Of a DNA stretch of 64,000 nucleotides, positions 34,162 to 46,348 are shown piece by piece. Under the pieces are notes generated by a model. It had not been told where the DNA came from. It was given only the letters and a program-made list of their open reading frames with translations, and did not search any database. A program made the translations under genes and the position numbers. The DNA lies in contig NC_030383.2 of assembly GCF_001625215.2 (NCBI RefSeq), forward strand, positions 4,352,779 through 4,416,778. The letters run 5' to 3'. The DNA comes from Daucus carota subsp. sativus (taxonomy: Eukaryota; Streptophyta; Magnoliopsida; Apiales; Apiaceae). How positions within the stretch are numbered: position 1 is the first letter of the stretch; each line of letters begins with the position of its first letter.

Positions 34162-34429
34162 ATGCAGGGGACGTTGTTCAACTCGATGAAGTGGACGATC
34201 CCTAGCAGTGCAGTTTCCTATTTTGTCCCATCTTTTTTGCAGAATGAGAGCGACTTCTCGAAAACGTGTAGCTGTAACTTTAAATGAGAAGATATATACG
34301 GGTCCTAACGATGGCGATTTTGTTAAAGAAAAGAATGAATGTGTGAACACATAAATTTTTGGAATATAGGACGAGTATCAATAACTAGGTAACAATGTTC
34401 TAGTGATAATTTTTTATATATATTATAAA

Positions 34430-35385
34430 GAAAAATTATGAATGATATCATTGTGTAATTGACTTCTCTAAATAATACCATTTCGTGTTTTTGACTTACA
34501 GGTGGTATCACTCAGTTTATGATCCGTTAGCGATACTACCATTCCGTCCATCAAAACGTTGGAAACGTTAGTTTACCGTATTTATTTCGTTTTTCCTTTA
34601 AAAAAACACATAAAATACAGCGTATTTTACACCTCAAGGACCCTAATTTATCAAGCCATAGAAGACGACGACGAGTTCGGCGATTTGTACACCGATGTTC
34701 TCACGCTGTTCGCCAATTCATCGTCTCTTCCGATCCAGAACAGCTTCGCCATCATAACGATCGTAAAGAGATCGTCGTCGAAGCTCCGAGCTCGAGAAGA
34801 TTGGATCTTGAAAGTTCAGATCCGACCCGGATTCAGTTGGATGAATCGAAGTTTGAGATAGGGTTCAGTTGGATGAATCGAAGTTGGATTCAGTTGGATG
34901 AATCGAAGTTGGATCTTGAAAGTGGAGAGATAGGGTTTTGGACGGGAAAAGCGAGGAAAGGAAGTTTGAGGATCCGAATTTGATTGATGAATCGCAGATT
35001 AATGTTGGTGAGGGTGATGATGGTGATGGGGACGGCTGGGGTGCCGGACTGAAATTGATGATTAAAATAGATAGAGCTCGTCTCAAGTTTCGTTTTGATT
35101 ACTCATACTTTTAAAACGGACACTGGTAACATGATCAAAAAGTTATTTAATCTTCAAGAGCTCAAGTAACACAAAGAAAAAATACGGATATCAGTTGTAT
35201 TTTATGTGTTTTTTAAAAGAAAATACGAAATAAATACAGTAAACTAACATTTTTAACGTTTTGATGGATGAAATGGTATTATCGTTAACGGATCATAAAC
35301 TGAGTGGTACCACCTGTAAGTCAAAAACACGAAATGGTACCATTTAGAGAAGCCAATTACACAGTGAAACCATTCATAATTTCCC
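34430..35385. mobile_element. Pack-MULE (Mutator-like) with captured gene fragment, 956 bp
   Basis: A perfect 9-bp duplication TATTATAAA flanks it (34421-34429, 35386-35394). The terminal repeats are long, roughly 170-190 bp. They start GAAAAATTATGAATG on the left and GGGAAATTATGAATG in reverse complement on the right, and stay alignable through GATCCGTTA to AACGTT and AGTTTACTGTATTTATTTCG-like sequence. The interior (about 34640-35060) is GC-richer than the flanks and coding-like. No transposase is present. Confidence 0.9.
34658..35046 (+). pseudogene. Captured fragment resembling a FIP1[V]-like polyadenylation factor gene
   Basis: One frame from 34658 reads IEDDDEFGDLYTDVLTLFA, matching the start of plant FIP1[V]-type proteins as I remember it. 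A second frame around 34935-35046 reads VLDGKSEERKFED and then DPNLIDESQINVGEGDD with GDGDGW, also like FIP1 N-terminal parts. The two blocks are in different frames. A short tandem duplication (TCAGTTGGATGAATCGAAGT type) lies between them, so the fragment is broken. FIP1 is a subunit of the mRNA 3'-end processing machinery (family knowledge). Identity rests on motif memory only. Confidence 0.55.
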
Positions 35386-35394
35386 TATTATAAA

Positions 35395-36032
35395 TAATTA
35401 AATTTTTGTAAAATGAATAATATAGATTAGTGATAATTCAAATAACAATCTTATTTTACATTCTACATTTATTCATAAATTAATTAATTATCACTAATCT
35501 ATATTTTTTATTTTATAAAAAATTAATTATTTATAACTCAGCCAAACATGTTGGACAATGATCCAAAGTGTAAAGGAGATTATTAAGTGACATCGGAGAA
35601 TGTAAAATAAGTATAAACTCAAAGCAATGTTTTAAGTTAGTTAATATCGAGTAGTTTCAATTTATTTTAAAATTAAATATATATTTCATCAACAAACAAA
35701 CAATATCAATAAAATCGCAATCCATACATTCAACCTACTTATGAATCCGGTATTACCCGTGAACAACCTACTGTCTGACATGAAATAAGATCTCTAAGTT
35801 AACATAATTATTTATCAATAAATTATAAGATCGAAGAACTAAAATACTTATTTATTTTAGTTTTCCAATAAGAACTTTACAAACCAATCTTTCTACCACT
35901 TCATATTCTTACGTACGATACAAAATAGATAATAAAGATGACAGCATAACAAGTCAACAAAGAAGTTTGAAATTTATAAAAGAAGAGAATGATAATGTTG
36001 GAAAGAATATTACATATTCCATTAGTGTATTA
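35395..36032. other. AT-rich intergenic sequence
   Basis: No gene or complete element is supported. ATTAATTATCACTAATCTATA and its near inverted copy close to 35400-35540 form a weak palindrome. Confidence 0.35.
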
Positions 36033-36216
36033 TGGGTTCGTTTGACTGAGTTTAAAATAAGTGTTTTTTGCTTAAAATAAATAAGTGAAGTAGAAGTCAG
36101 AAGCAAGTTAAGACTTATAAGTGATTAAACTGTTTGGGAAATAAGCACAAGTCCTAAAACAAAAGCTAACAATTCTAACTTCTTTTAAGTGCTTCTTAAC
36201 TTTTTACACAAACGGT
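36033..36216. mobile_element. Tourist-like MITE copy, right end uncertain
   Basis: It begins TGGGTTCGTTTGACTGAG after a TTA, then GTTTAAAATAAGTGTTT. This matches the reverse complement of the element at 52385-52630. The right end stops near ACACAAACGGTA without a clear duplication. Confidence 0.55.
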
Positions 36217-36765
36217 ATATTCTTTGCTTATTGCATAACTATTGGTATATTTTACGGATAAAAGAACAAAGCAAAAGAAAAAGAACAAGGCAAAGCACGG
36301 AATCGTAAGAAAAGAGAAAATGTAGTATATAAAGAAACAGATAAGTTTGAAGTATGTTAAAGTTTTGGTCTCAAAAGATTAACAATAATTCATGTTGGTA
36401 AATTGGTAAATATTGTAAGATTTTGTTTCATAGTATTCATGTAGTGTAAGTTGGTGAATAGTTTTTGTACACGATAATAATAGTTTAATTATGCATTATA
36501 TCTGTAACTGGCCGGATAGAGTCATTAGTAAATAAAATAAATATTCGAGGTGTTTTGCATTTTATTATAAGAATCCGATTTTAAATATGAGAAACAGTTC
36601 AGCATGTAATTTGTTTTATCATAATTGTGTAATTTGATATTTCGATTGAATGTATAACTTTTTAATGAGGTCGAAATTAAATAAATCTATATTTTCGCAA
36701 GTTACTAAAACTCGATTTATTCTCGAGCGGCTCAAACTCTTAATAAACTAAATTTCGAATAATTT

Positions 36766-36810
36766 GATGTTTGATAAGTTCGTCCAAAAAAAAAAGATGT
36801 TTGATAAGTT
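36766..36810. repeat. Minimal poly(A) insertion between 15-bp direct repeats
   Basis: GATGTTTGATAAGTT at 36766-36780 and 36796-36810 encloses CGTCC plus ten A residues. The arrangement is that of an extremely 5'-truncated retroposon tail with its target duplication. Confidence 0.7.
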
Positions 36811-38174
36811 AAAAACCAAATACTACTCACTAAGTAAATATTTTGAACTTAAAATTTTATATAAAAAAATTTGAATCAAGGACTCTGTCCATGACTCTCA
36901 TAAGGTCTCACGACGAATGTGAGAGGAGGCCTCGAAACAAGAAAATAAAATTTGATGATGTAAGATATGATTTTAACCTTTGTATTTCAAGCTATAAATA
37001 GTACTGTAGGTTGATATCTATCTATATTATAAAGCCTGTTGCCAAAATACCTTTGAAATGACCATTTCACCCAAATGTATCTCCCGTATTTTCACTTCTG
37101 CCATGAACCATACGCCTTGGCATACGTTCAAAGCATCTCAGCCTCTCATTCCCTCACCAAACTCCCACGTGTTGCCCATCGGTATCTCCGTTGTTGTATC
37201 AGACAAAAGCACGTATGTACATTCAAAATCTACATTCAAAATCAGTTGTTATGTTTTCACTTTTCAGGTAAAGTTTCTACCCCCTTCTTGCGACATCCCG
37301 CTTTCAATTTATTTTCGAGTTTGCATATGTACTGATTAATTTCATCAATTTTAATTTGTTCGGCTTCTCAGCTGTGATTGTTTGAGTTGTGATTGATGGA
37401 TTCCATGGAAAGGACTAATTTGAAGTCGGTTGTTTAGGAGCTCGATTGTGGTATATAGTTTTTCAGTTGTAATGATGGATTTTTTAGAAAAAGCCCCTCT
37501 CAAGTCGCCGGCATCGGAGTCGGGTAGTTTTTTGTGACCCATCTCTTCCTTTTATGATTTTGTATAGATTTGTTATGTATCTGTTGTTTGCTCCTGTAAT
37601 TACTGTGGTTTGCCTATATTTGTTATTAGGTCAAGATTAGTTTGAATTTCGTCATGTTGATTGTAATCAGTACACTAATCTTTGTAACTCAAGTGGATGG
37701 GTCTGGTGTGGTCTTATTATTTCTGTTATTTTGTTGGTTAAGGTTTTTTTTATGATTAAAATGTTTTGTGGAGTTTTGACATTGATTTGTTATGCTTATG
37801 GCTGTGTTTTGTTATTTACTTAGAATGTTGTGTTTGATGTTTGTGGCTGTTAGATTTTGAAAATTGAAGTAGATAAGTACTTGAGGAGGGCTAATGGCAG
37901 ATTTTGATTTAATTTGATTGTGCAGAAGGAATTGAGTGTTACATGAGATGTTGATTGTATGGAGAGTTGCTCAAAGTTGTCGGTGGTGAAGAAAGGTACG
38001 CAGTTTGTTTTCATTATCATTTACTTGATTTCGTGATTTGTTTGATGTTGTTAAGTTCTTCAGACAAATTGGAGCTTTGGTCCATAGATATATAACAAAT
38101 TTATGTTATATTAGATCTTTAGTTTACTGAGCGATTTTTGAATTAGGTATTTTGGTGATTGTTTGACAATTTAG

Positions 38175-38557
38175 GATGACCGCTTATTTTATCAAGACAA
38201 AGTGGCCAGAAAAAGCTCCAAAGAGTGAAGAAGAACGGAAGGATTTTATTGCTTCAGTTCACAAGCGAAAGACAAAGCTATTTATGGTCCTCATTGAGAA
38301 GAAGTTGTTTCCTCTACGGCCTGGTGTTGCAAAGTAAGCTACTGGATTATCTAATATCTGAATGTTAAATTAGATGCAATTGAACATAATAATGGATGCA
38401 TCTAATAACATTTAATACTCAGTTTTTTATACTAAAAAAAAACACTGGCGTGATTATGAGGTTTATATTGCCGTTATGCAAATTGTGCAGATTAATTGAT
38501 CAGACATTTGCAAAAGGAGTAAAAGTTGCTGTTTGCACTACTTCTAATGAGAAGGCG
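38175..38557 (+). pseudogene. Captured fragment of a CbbY-like HAD hydrolase gene (two exons)
   Basis: Two exons, 38175-38333 and 38491-38557, with intact GT-AG sites, read MTAYFIKTKWPEKAPKSEEE through FMVLIEKKLFPLRPGVAKLI to VKVAVCTTSNEKA. This is the middle of the chloroplast CbbY-like (At3g48420-type) haloacid dehalogenase family. The N-terminal nucleophile-Asp motif and everything after NEKA are absent. The kept intron shows the capture was of genomic DNA rather than mRNA. The frame is intact, so the capture may be recent. Confidence 0.75.
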
Positions 38558-39036
38558 GTATGCTTCATCAGGTTCTTAACTTATGATGTGTAATAGCCTA
38601 ATAGGTTTTGTAGTTCTTATGAAAGGAAGAAATGATCCTTACGGAGCTAATATAAAATCTTGGGAAAAGATGGAAAATGGAATCATGTTATAGATAAATT
38701 ATATTGTTTTATTTATGCCATGTTATAGATAAATATTAATAGATCTCACGTTTTAAGATACGTGCCAAGTTGTTCACGGTCTCTATTATTTTGTAAGCAT
38801 TTATTTATTTGGACTTTTGTTCATGAAACTTTATTTTCCGGCTTTTAATGACTATATATTCTATGCTATTGTATTGATAGATATATGCAAAAACATAAGA
38901 AAGTGAGCATCAGAGAAGTAAAACATTGCAGGCATATTTTGGAAGGCCTTCTTTACCTCTATAGCATAATCCTCGAATTATACATAGGGATCTCAAGTGT
39001 GACAATATTTTTGTAAATGGTACTCAAGGAGAATTC

Positions 39037-39087
39037 AAGTGATCCTGGCCTTCTGTCAAAAAAAAAAAAAGAAGTGATCTTGGCCTT
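39037..39087. repeat. Tiny retroposon tail insertion with 16-bp duplication
   Basis: AAGTGATCCTGGCCTT (39037-39052) and AAGTGATCTTGGCCTT (39072-39087) enclose CTGTC plus a run of A. The TGTC-A(n) end matches the 3' end of the SINE at 32096-32230, so this is probably a severely 5'-truncated copy inserted into the Helitron. Confidence 0.7.
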
Positions 39088-39541
39088 GCTGCAATACTAT
39101 GCACATTACATGCTGCTCACTGCATTGGCAAGTTCGTGCACTTTGTATTTTAAGGTTCAAATAATTCATGTAAAGTGGATCTGTGCAAGTGAAAATAGTT
39201 CAATATATAGCATTTGGTGGAGGTTGGTGTTCTTCTATTATTTCAGTAGCAATTGTCTTGCTTTTAGTTGGACTAACCATGATGTTTCTTTCAGCTATTG
39301 AGAAGCCTCAAGCTATATAGCAGCAGAAAGCTACAAAGGCAGAACACAATTTCAGAGAAGATGGATCACTTGGGTTTGCCTTCAGTCCTCTCCTCAACGA
39401 ATTAATATTGCCCTGACAAGAGCAAGGTATGTTATCTGCAGAGTTGATCAAGAATTCTGAATGATCATAGTTGTTTGTTTTTGTTGATAGATTTATATTT
39501 GCAATGTATGTTTATGTTATCGTGTTAATGGACTGTTGTAG

Positions 39542-39753
39542 GACTCCGGAAAGAGTTGTAGCCTGTAGGCTAAGATGGATCAACTATTTGAGGCCGGATG
39601 TGAAGAGAGACAATTTTCTTCTGATGAGGAGGATGTAATTATTAAGCTGTATGTTGTTTTGTGAAATTAGTCCTTTTCATATTTGATTTGGATTTTGAGG
39701 AATGATGAATTTTTGTGTGATTTGGTGATAGGTGGTCTCTGATTGCTGGAATG
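39542..39753 (+). pseudogene. Captured fragment of an R2R3-MYB gene (exon 2 and start of exon 3)
   Basis: 39542-39648 encodes the end of R2 and the start of R3 (RLRWINYLRPDVKRDNF, then SSDEEDVIIKL after a one-base frame change). The next exon, 39732-39753, gives WSLIAG with intact splice sites. The start has lost about 8 bases and gained a 7-base duplication in the CGKSC region. The third-helix region of R3 and the rest of the gene are missing. A broken piece captured with its intron. Confidence 0.75.
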
Positions 39754-40893
39754 GTAATTTCAAAATTCAATCCTTTGTCTGAGCGGAAGGAATGGACTTT
39801 GGTGCCAATAAAATAAAAGTGTTCTATTTTGTGGGTAAGTAATATAATCTTTTGTCACCCCTTCATTAAATTCTTATAAATTTAATCTTTATTCTCCAGC
39901 TTTTCCTACTATTCCCCAAATCTTTCATTGTAATTAATGGAGCATCATTGTTAGCATTTGTTTTAATTAGATAATTGTTTCCATGATCTGTACAAATGTT
40001 TTGCATGATCTCCCAGTTTTTGTGACACATTGTTACAAGTATCTAGATTTGAATTTCCATGTGGACTATTCGAAGGAGTTTAAGCTGGGGGCAAAAGTTG
40101 CGACTAAATTTGAATACAGGAGACCTTGGACAAACTGACTGGACTCGATCAACACTTGACCACATATCAACATCCAACTATGATATGTTGATTCTTCCAA
40201 GGGACTTGCGTTTTTTGTGCCTCTGCATAGCTGAGCTGATTAGAATTTTAATGAATTTGAAAGCACTGAGCTAGATTTAAGCTTTGAATATCTCACAAAG
40301 GTATCTTCATAATGTTGCATATTAACATAATTTATTGGTGTTTATTGGTGTTTAATTCTAATGACATTGATCAAGTGATTGTTAACAGGAATAACGTCAG
40401 AGGGATGAATGTTAAGGCAACAGTTGCTATAGGCACAAAGAACACAAATGATGCTGATGATACATCCTAGACTATTGATTTGAATCAAGCTTTGGTATTT
40501 CCTGATTGTATAAAAAATGTGCATTATTATTTGTTAATAGCTGGCGGAGATACATTTCCTAATCATGCATTGCGTAATGTGACAATGGATTTGGAAGTAA
40601 AGTGACAGGTTGTGCTAGATACATATCAGAAACTTGATGAAACTTGAGGTGCTTGGCTTGATTAATCAGTAATTAAGTAGTCATAGCCCATAAATTCATC
40701 ACAACGGGGAAGAATAAATTTTATTACAATGTTGCAATGATTTAAAACTTCTAATTAGAATGAGTATAATCAGTGTGATCTGGGAGAGTTTAGAAACCTT
40801 CACTTACATATTTGGTCATCGAAAGGTATGATGATATGTTTTTGCTTTCTACCTTATCAATAGTCATCATTTCTTTGGGGATGCATCTTTTAG

Positions 40894-41576
40894 TCAGTGA
40901 TTGGAGGAGCCTTGATAGACAAATATGGAGGCAAGAAAGTGATTTCTTGGGGGGTGGCATTGTGGTCTTTGGCAACTCTACTTACGCCATGGGCTGCAAA
41001 TCACTCAACAACCAGTCTCTTAGTTGTTCGGGCATTCTTCGGATTGGCTGAAGGAGTTGCTTTACCATCAATGAACACCCTGTTATCAAAGTAATGCATG
41101 GTTTTGTTATTTTATAAATTTTCATTCAAACTGATGAAGAAATTTATCTGATGCATATTATAAATATTCAGTTTCAATCTCATAACGTAACATGTTAAGC
41201 AAAGACATACTAACGAGTCTTTTATAGTTTAGGTGGTTTCCCAGTCATGAAAGAGCAACTGCTGTTGTATATTATCCATGGGTGGTTTTCATCTTGCAAA
41301 TGTCATGGGCTTACTGCTAAACTAGCAATGTCAACTGTAGGATTGTCTAGCCCTTTCATGCTCTTCTCTAGGATTGCTATGGTCAACTATCTGGCCCTTT
41401 TGTGTGAAATGATCTAGAAGAAAGCAATCCTATTACCGTATCAGAACTACGATTGATCCAAGCTGGGAAATGTGATTCTCCTCTTGACAAGAGCAGCCTA
41501 CCTCCTCTAGGGCTTTTATTATCTAAAATGCCCACCTATGGGTTATCATTTTTGCAAACATCATTAACAATTGGTA
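40894..41576 (+). pseudogene. Captured, decayed fragment of a PHT4-type anion transporter gene
   Basis: Exon 40894-41090 reads VIGGALIDKYGGKKVISWGV through ALWSLATLLTPWAA to VRAFFGLAEGVALPSMN, the classic MFS SLC17/PHT4 signature. The next exon, from 41233, reads KWFPSHERATAV and then breaks. HLANVMGLLL, SGPFMLFS, LIQAGKCDSPLDKSSLPPL and a NNW end can be followed in shifting frames to about 41576. Plastid PHT4 proteins carry phosphate or ascorbate (family knowledge). Indels and stops make it a pseudogene. Confidence 0.8.
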
Positions 41577-42734
41577 GGCTTTCAATCAAAAATTTAACAT
41601 TTTGATGTAAAGCATTTTTGCATTAGTAGGATTTGAAAGATGTACTTTTGTGCGGGACTGCGGGGATACTTTTTTCTTCTATCATGGATGCCAGTGTATT
41701 TTTAAACTGTGATACTTTCTCTTAGCTTCCTTTTCCTAAGTTTTCTTTTCTTTCCTCCAATTTAAATTGATGCAAACGATAAAATAACATTTTAAATATA
41801 TAAATTTCAATATAGTGAAATATATTTGTAATCATTTTGGGTTAAAAACTTAAATAACTAATCAAATATCCGAATATTAATAAATAATAAATTTTATTAC
41901 AATTATTAAAAAAATTAATTATTTCACTAATATAACCAAATTAAACATATTATTATACCCTACTTAGCGGGTCTCTGCTTATTGTTATATGAATAATACC
42001 CGTCGCAATTTCAAATGAATATAAATTTAAATCTTTAATATCAACACCCCGATTTAATTATACCCAAATTTTTTCAAATATATATCCATAATTTAGTGAT
42101 AATATTAATTTCGTCTAAGAAAATGTCAGGGGCGTTAAAGGGCATCCATCATGTAATGGGGGATAGGATTAGAGGAAGTCTCCCCCATATAGTTTTATAT
42201 TATCATAAATATCAACGACCGTGATAATAATATTTCAATTATTTAATGATCAGTTTATCTTTTCTTTAACTAAATTATATTGTTATAAATTTTCATCTAT
42301 AGTCTTTTTATATAAAAAAATGACATATGATATTGTAAGATGACATATATATTAAATAAAAATAAAATTTTAAATAGAAATATTACTATTAAATGTTTTA
42401 GAAGAAAAATATTTGTTAAAAAATGTATGAGCATCTTCGTAGGGATTTTATTCCTGGATTCTAATTCATTATTGGCTTTTAAAATGAAAAATATATGTTT
42501 TTATAATGCATCAGAAGCGGAGTTAAAATTAAGATTAAGACTAGAATTTATTTTTATTTATCTTACTCATCCTGGCAAAGTTGTTTACCAAGTTTTTGTG
42601 TCGTTTATGTTGAACTCTTTGTAGAATCTCCTGTTCCGATCAAATGTGCTGCTACTTATCAGTCATTCTACATTTATGAATGGAGATTAAACCACCTTTG
42701 AGATTAACCTTCATTTATTGTTTTGACAGAAAAT

Positions 42735-42890
42735 AAATACAAACGTATCCTGAACTTATGTCTCTTGAATGAAATATTTTATTGTCTATTTTGACAGAAA
42801 ATAAATGATGTACTCACTAGAGTAATCTTTAGTGGGAGACAAATACAAACGTATCCCAGGACTTATGTCTCTTAAATAAAATATTTTATT
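42735..42890. repeat. Two-copy direct repeat in the Helitron 3' part
   Basis: ACAAACGTATCC followed by ACTTATGTCTCTT and AAATATTTTATT occurs at about 42738-42783 and 42845-42890, spaced about 105 bp. The word TTGACAGAAAATAAAT is also duplicated just before. Confidence 0.8.
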
Positions 42891-43481
42891 AATTTGGATT
42901 TTGAAATTGTTTTTACAGTTAGTTTAAAATTCACTTATACTCTCATTTGTCACAAGTCGATGATTTCTTTTAAAAATGGCTTTTTAAAAAAAAAGAGTTC
43001 TGATATATAATGAAAGTACTAAAAAATAGATGTCTAATTGTGTAAAAAATTATATTTTCATTTTTATTGTTAAAAAATATAATTATTAAATTATTTACAT
43101 TTCAACACCAAAACACAAAAAAACTATTCGCAAACAAATATTTATCTACACAAATACAAAGAAAAAAAAAAGACAAGATAAAAAATCTTAGCAAAAAAAA
43201 AGGGTTTATTAACATAAAAATTACTTATCAATTAATTAATTAATTCAATATAATTCATTAACAGAGAAAAAAAACTTTATTTTATAAAAATAAAAATCTA
43301 TTGTTCTGTTGGGAACAGAATTTAATTGATCCACCCGCAACGCGGGCAAACATACTAGTATTAAGTATCACACACAAGTGATCGAGATCAAGATACAGAG
43401 AAAGTTCAAGCTCCTTTAGAAAGGGAGCTCCATCTCATAGTTGAGGTGAGGATTAAAAGAAAGGGTCCTGCATACTGGGGG

Positions 43482-44268
43482 TAGGGGTGAACACGGGTTG
43501 GGTCGGTCGGGTTAGGGACAATAAAATGACCCAACCCAATTAGTTCGGTTTATAAAAAATCAACCCATTCATCAAAAAAAAATATACATAACCCAACCTT
43601 GCTAATTAAAATCTGGGTTGGGTTGGTTCGGTTTGGGTCGGGTTTCACAAGAAAAAAAAACAAACTAAATATAATGTCTGCTTAAAAGTTATATAAGGGC
43701 AGTTTTAGTTTTAGCATCTGGTGAATTGTAAATTAATTTACAAGTTGATCAGTCATTCAACAGTCTGTTGAGTGAGTATTTAAAAAAAACAGAAAACTAT
43801 GCGGTAAGAAAATATGCAGGACATCTAGTTATTCATATACAGACTCAACTTCTATCTAATCAAATGAAGCTGAGCAGAACCTATGCTATGACAGAATCTA
43901 TTCCACATTCTATTCCATATTCAAAGCTTAATGTAAGGAACTACTAGCATATTTGTCAGGTCATTATGATCTATTATACACACTTAAATGGAATAACAAC
44001 AAGCATTATTATCCAACATAGATTAATTAAGCACTTGGAAATATTGGACCTGTGAATAATATGTTTATTTAATTGTTTTTATATAAACGGGTTGGGTTGG
44101 GTTGGTTAAGGGTTAAAATGTGTTAAACCCTGACCCAACCCAATTTATTCGGGTTTTTTGAAAATCAACCCATTTAATAATCGGTTTCGAACGGTTCGGT
44201 TTAATCGGGTGAAAAAAGGGTTGGTTTGGGTCGGGTTTTGCGGTTTGGGTTGGTTTTGTTCACCCCTA
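43482..44268. mobile_element. hAT-like element with TAGGGGTG ends, 787 bp
   Basis: It begins TAGGGGTGAACACGG and ends GTTCACCCCTA. CTGGGGG flanks both sides (43475-43481, 44269-44275). Both subterminal zones are rich in GGGTTGGGTTGG and AACCCAACCC words. No coding capacity was recognised. It lies 123 bp right of the Helitron end. Confidence 0.8.
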
Positions 44269-44275
44269 CTGGGGG

Positions 44276-46348
44276 GACGTGGTTGTTCGAATTAATACTT
44301 TATGACCAGAACTATAATTTTTTTAAAAAATGTTAATATTTTTCCCTCGACCAATAAAATACTCATTTCGATAATCTAGTTATAAATATTGTCGAACAAA
44401 GAAATAAAGATTTTCATCATCCAGGTCAGCAAAATCAACAACCAGAAAATAATATTTTATATGAAAGATTCTCGTCATACACATGCTGAAAAAGAAATAG
44501 GCTGAAGCCTCCTTGTAACAGCTACTACAACTTTTGTTCAAGTGAAAAATACCTCAGATTTAGAAAACCTGTTACAAATATATTTTGTGTGTGAGTTCAA
44601 GAGTATAAAATTTCCAACAAATTAAGCATCTTAGGCGTGACCTTGTCCAGAGATCATGCTGTGTTTATTTGAATGAAATAAAATAAAATAAAGGAAGAAG
44701 AGAATCAAAAATTATAAAAAAATTTTATAGAGATTCAGAAATTATAAGATGATAGTAATTAAATATAAGTAGGGAATCATGATAAACAAGTGAAATGATC
44801 ATTCTTTCCAAAATACAGTTTTCTAGTTCAAATAATTTGGTATGAAATGATCAAAGAAGTGAAAATTTAAAACATTTTCTTGTTGTTGTTTGTTTCATGA
44901 AATCTGTCATTCCCTTTCCTTTCTTTTAGTTTTAGATTTATCACAAATATCTTATAATCCATTCCGCCACCCCTACTAGGTATTTCTTTTTCCTTTCCTG
45001 ATTCTTTTTTTATTTTAATTTATAATTTATTTCATAAATCATTAACATTAAAATATAATGTGTAAAATATTTTTGAACATCAAAAATAAAATTTAATTTA
45101 GTTTATTCATATTAAAAATAATTTTAATATAATTTATAAGTCAAGATATTTATAAAAAGAATATAATTTTTAAATAATAAAATATATCAAATTATAAACA
45201 TAAATATATTTGACTCTTGAGAAATTATTTAATACTTAAAAATCAAATACAGGGATAATCATATAATTTTTCATTCTGTTTTTCGACCAAAACCAAAAGA
45301 AGGTCATTCTTTTTTTTCTCTTCGTTCCTCATTCTAAATTCCATTCCATTTCCGTAGGTCGAACCAAACGGCGGCCCCCAAGTGCGTTCCAAAACCTCTA
45401 CTTGAGCGCTTCATAAGCTTTAATTTGGGGAGTAAAGGCGGCAAACAACTGCCAGCCAGCCAGTAAGGAAACAAAATCTGAAAGAGGTACAACTAAATGG
45501 GTTTCTTACAAAAATGGTCAGTGAAGACATTTCAGGAAAACTAAACTTTGAAACGCCAGCAAATCGAGTAGCTAAAAACAAGAAGAGTTAAAAATTGTCA
45601 TCAGTACCAAAAGAAGCAGACAGTTGAAGATCAGGCCTTCCAAATGACAAATGACAACCCCAGTAATTGACAGGACCGGGGCCGAGAAGGACCGAACTAG
45701 TTGGGGATATTGTTCCTAAATGACTTGGTTTACTTATAAGTTATAACAAGTGAGATGCACAAATTAAGCTCACATTGATTATGATACCCTTAATTAAAAT
45801 GATAAAGGAACATAATTAGTAAAAAGAAAATGATAAAGGACCATGACTCAAACACGGAAAGGTATAAGCAAAAGCAGTAGCCATAGGCCCATAGCTTAAC
45901 GAAGAACTAAGTGATCATTTGCATTAGAATGAGAGTTAACTACATGTAAATCTCATTAAAGTAATAATGTTAAGAATTAGGACCAATGATATTTTTTTTT
46001 ATCGGTAAGTACATTACTTTATCAAGTGTAAAAATACAATATCTGCTGGTAAAAAATTATTATTTTAACGAGGATATTATTTTATCGATTATTTCTTAAT
46101 CGAGCTTCGACTGTACTCATATTATATGAAAAAATTATTTTATATATTCTTCTCATTCTCATCGCGGTGGTTCTTAGAAACAAGATGATTCTCATTGCAT
46201 TACTTTTACGAACGAACACCTTGCATCAATTGAGGCACCACGTTAAGGATTCATAATTCTCTGGACATGGTGCATTATTTTGACTAATTTTACCCAAAGT
46301 ACAGACATATTCAGGATATGGCCACAAATACAATGTGATGAAATCTTG
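44276..46348. other. Intergenic; possible degenerate transposon
   Basis: The stretch 44650-45375 may be a Harbinger-like element. GCTGTGTTTATTTGAATGAA on the left and GCCGTTTGGTTCGAC in reverse complement on the right are weakly alike, but no target duplication is visible. No gene is supported. Confidence 0.3.

Larger units (their letters stand above)
37021..43358 (+). mobile_element. Gene-capturing Helitron, 6.3 kb
   Basis: The 5' end TCTATATTATAAAGCCTG is preceded by A (an alternative start at 37017 is equally allowed by the TC rule). The 3' end has the short hairpin CCCGCAACGCGGG followed by CAAACATACTAG and then T, matching the Helitron rule of insertion between A and T with a hairpin 10-12 bp before CTAG. 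There are no terminal inverted repeats and no target duplication. No Rep/helicase was recognised, so it is non-autonomous. It carries pieces of a CbbY-like HAD gene, an R2R3-MYB gene and a PHT4-type transporter gene, all on the plus strand. Confidence 0.85.

Noticed and set aside
34241-34351. A 36-codon frame starting MRATSRKRV after an acceptor-like TTTTTTGCAG
   Set aside because: Too short, no recognisable family and no upstream partner exon. Left unannotated.
38175-41576. A functional gene cluster of HAD hydrolase, MYB and transporter genes
   Set aside because: Each is only a middle fragment, two are frameshifted, and all lie between Helitron ends, so they are captured pieces rather than working genes.
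44650-45375. Possible Harbinger-like element ended by GCTGTGTTTATTTG and AACCAAACGGC
   Set aside because: The ends are only weakly similar and no TTA duplication is visible. Mentioned only as a possibility in the intergenic entry.
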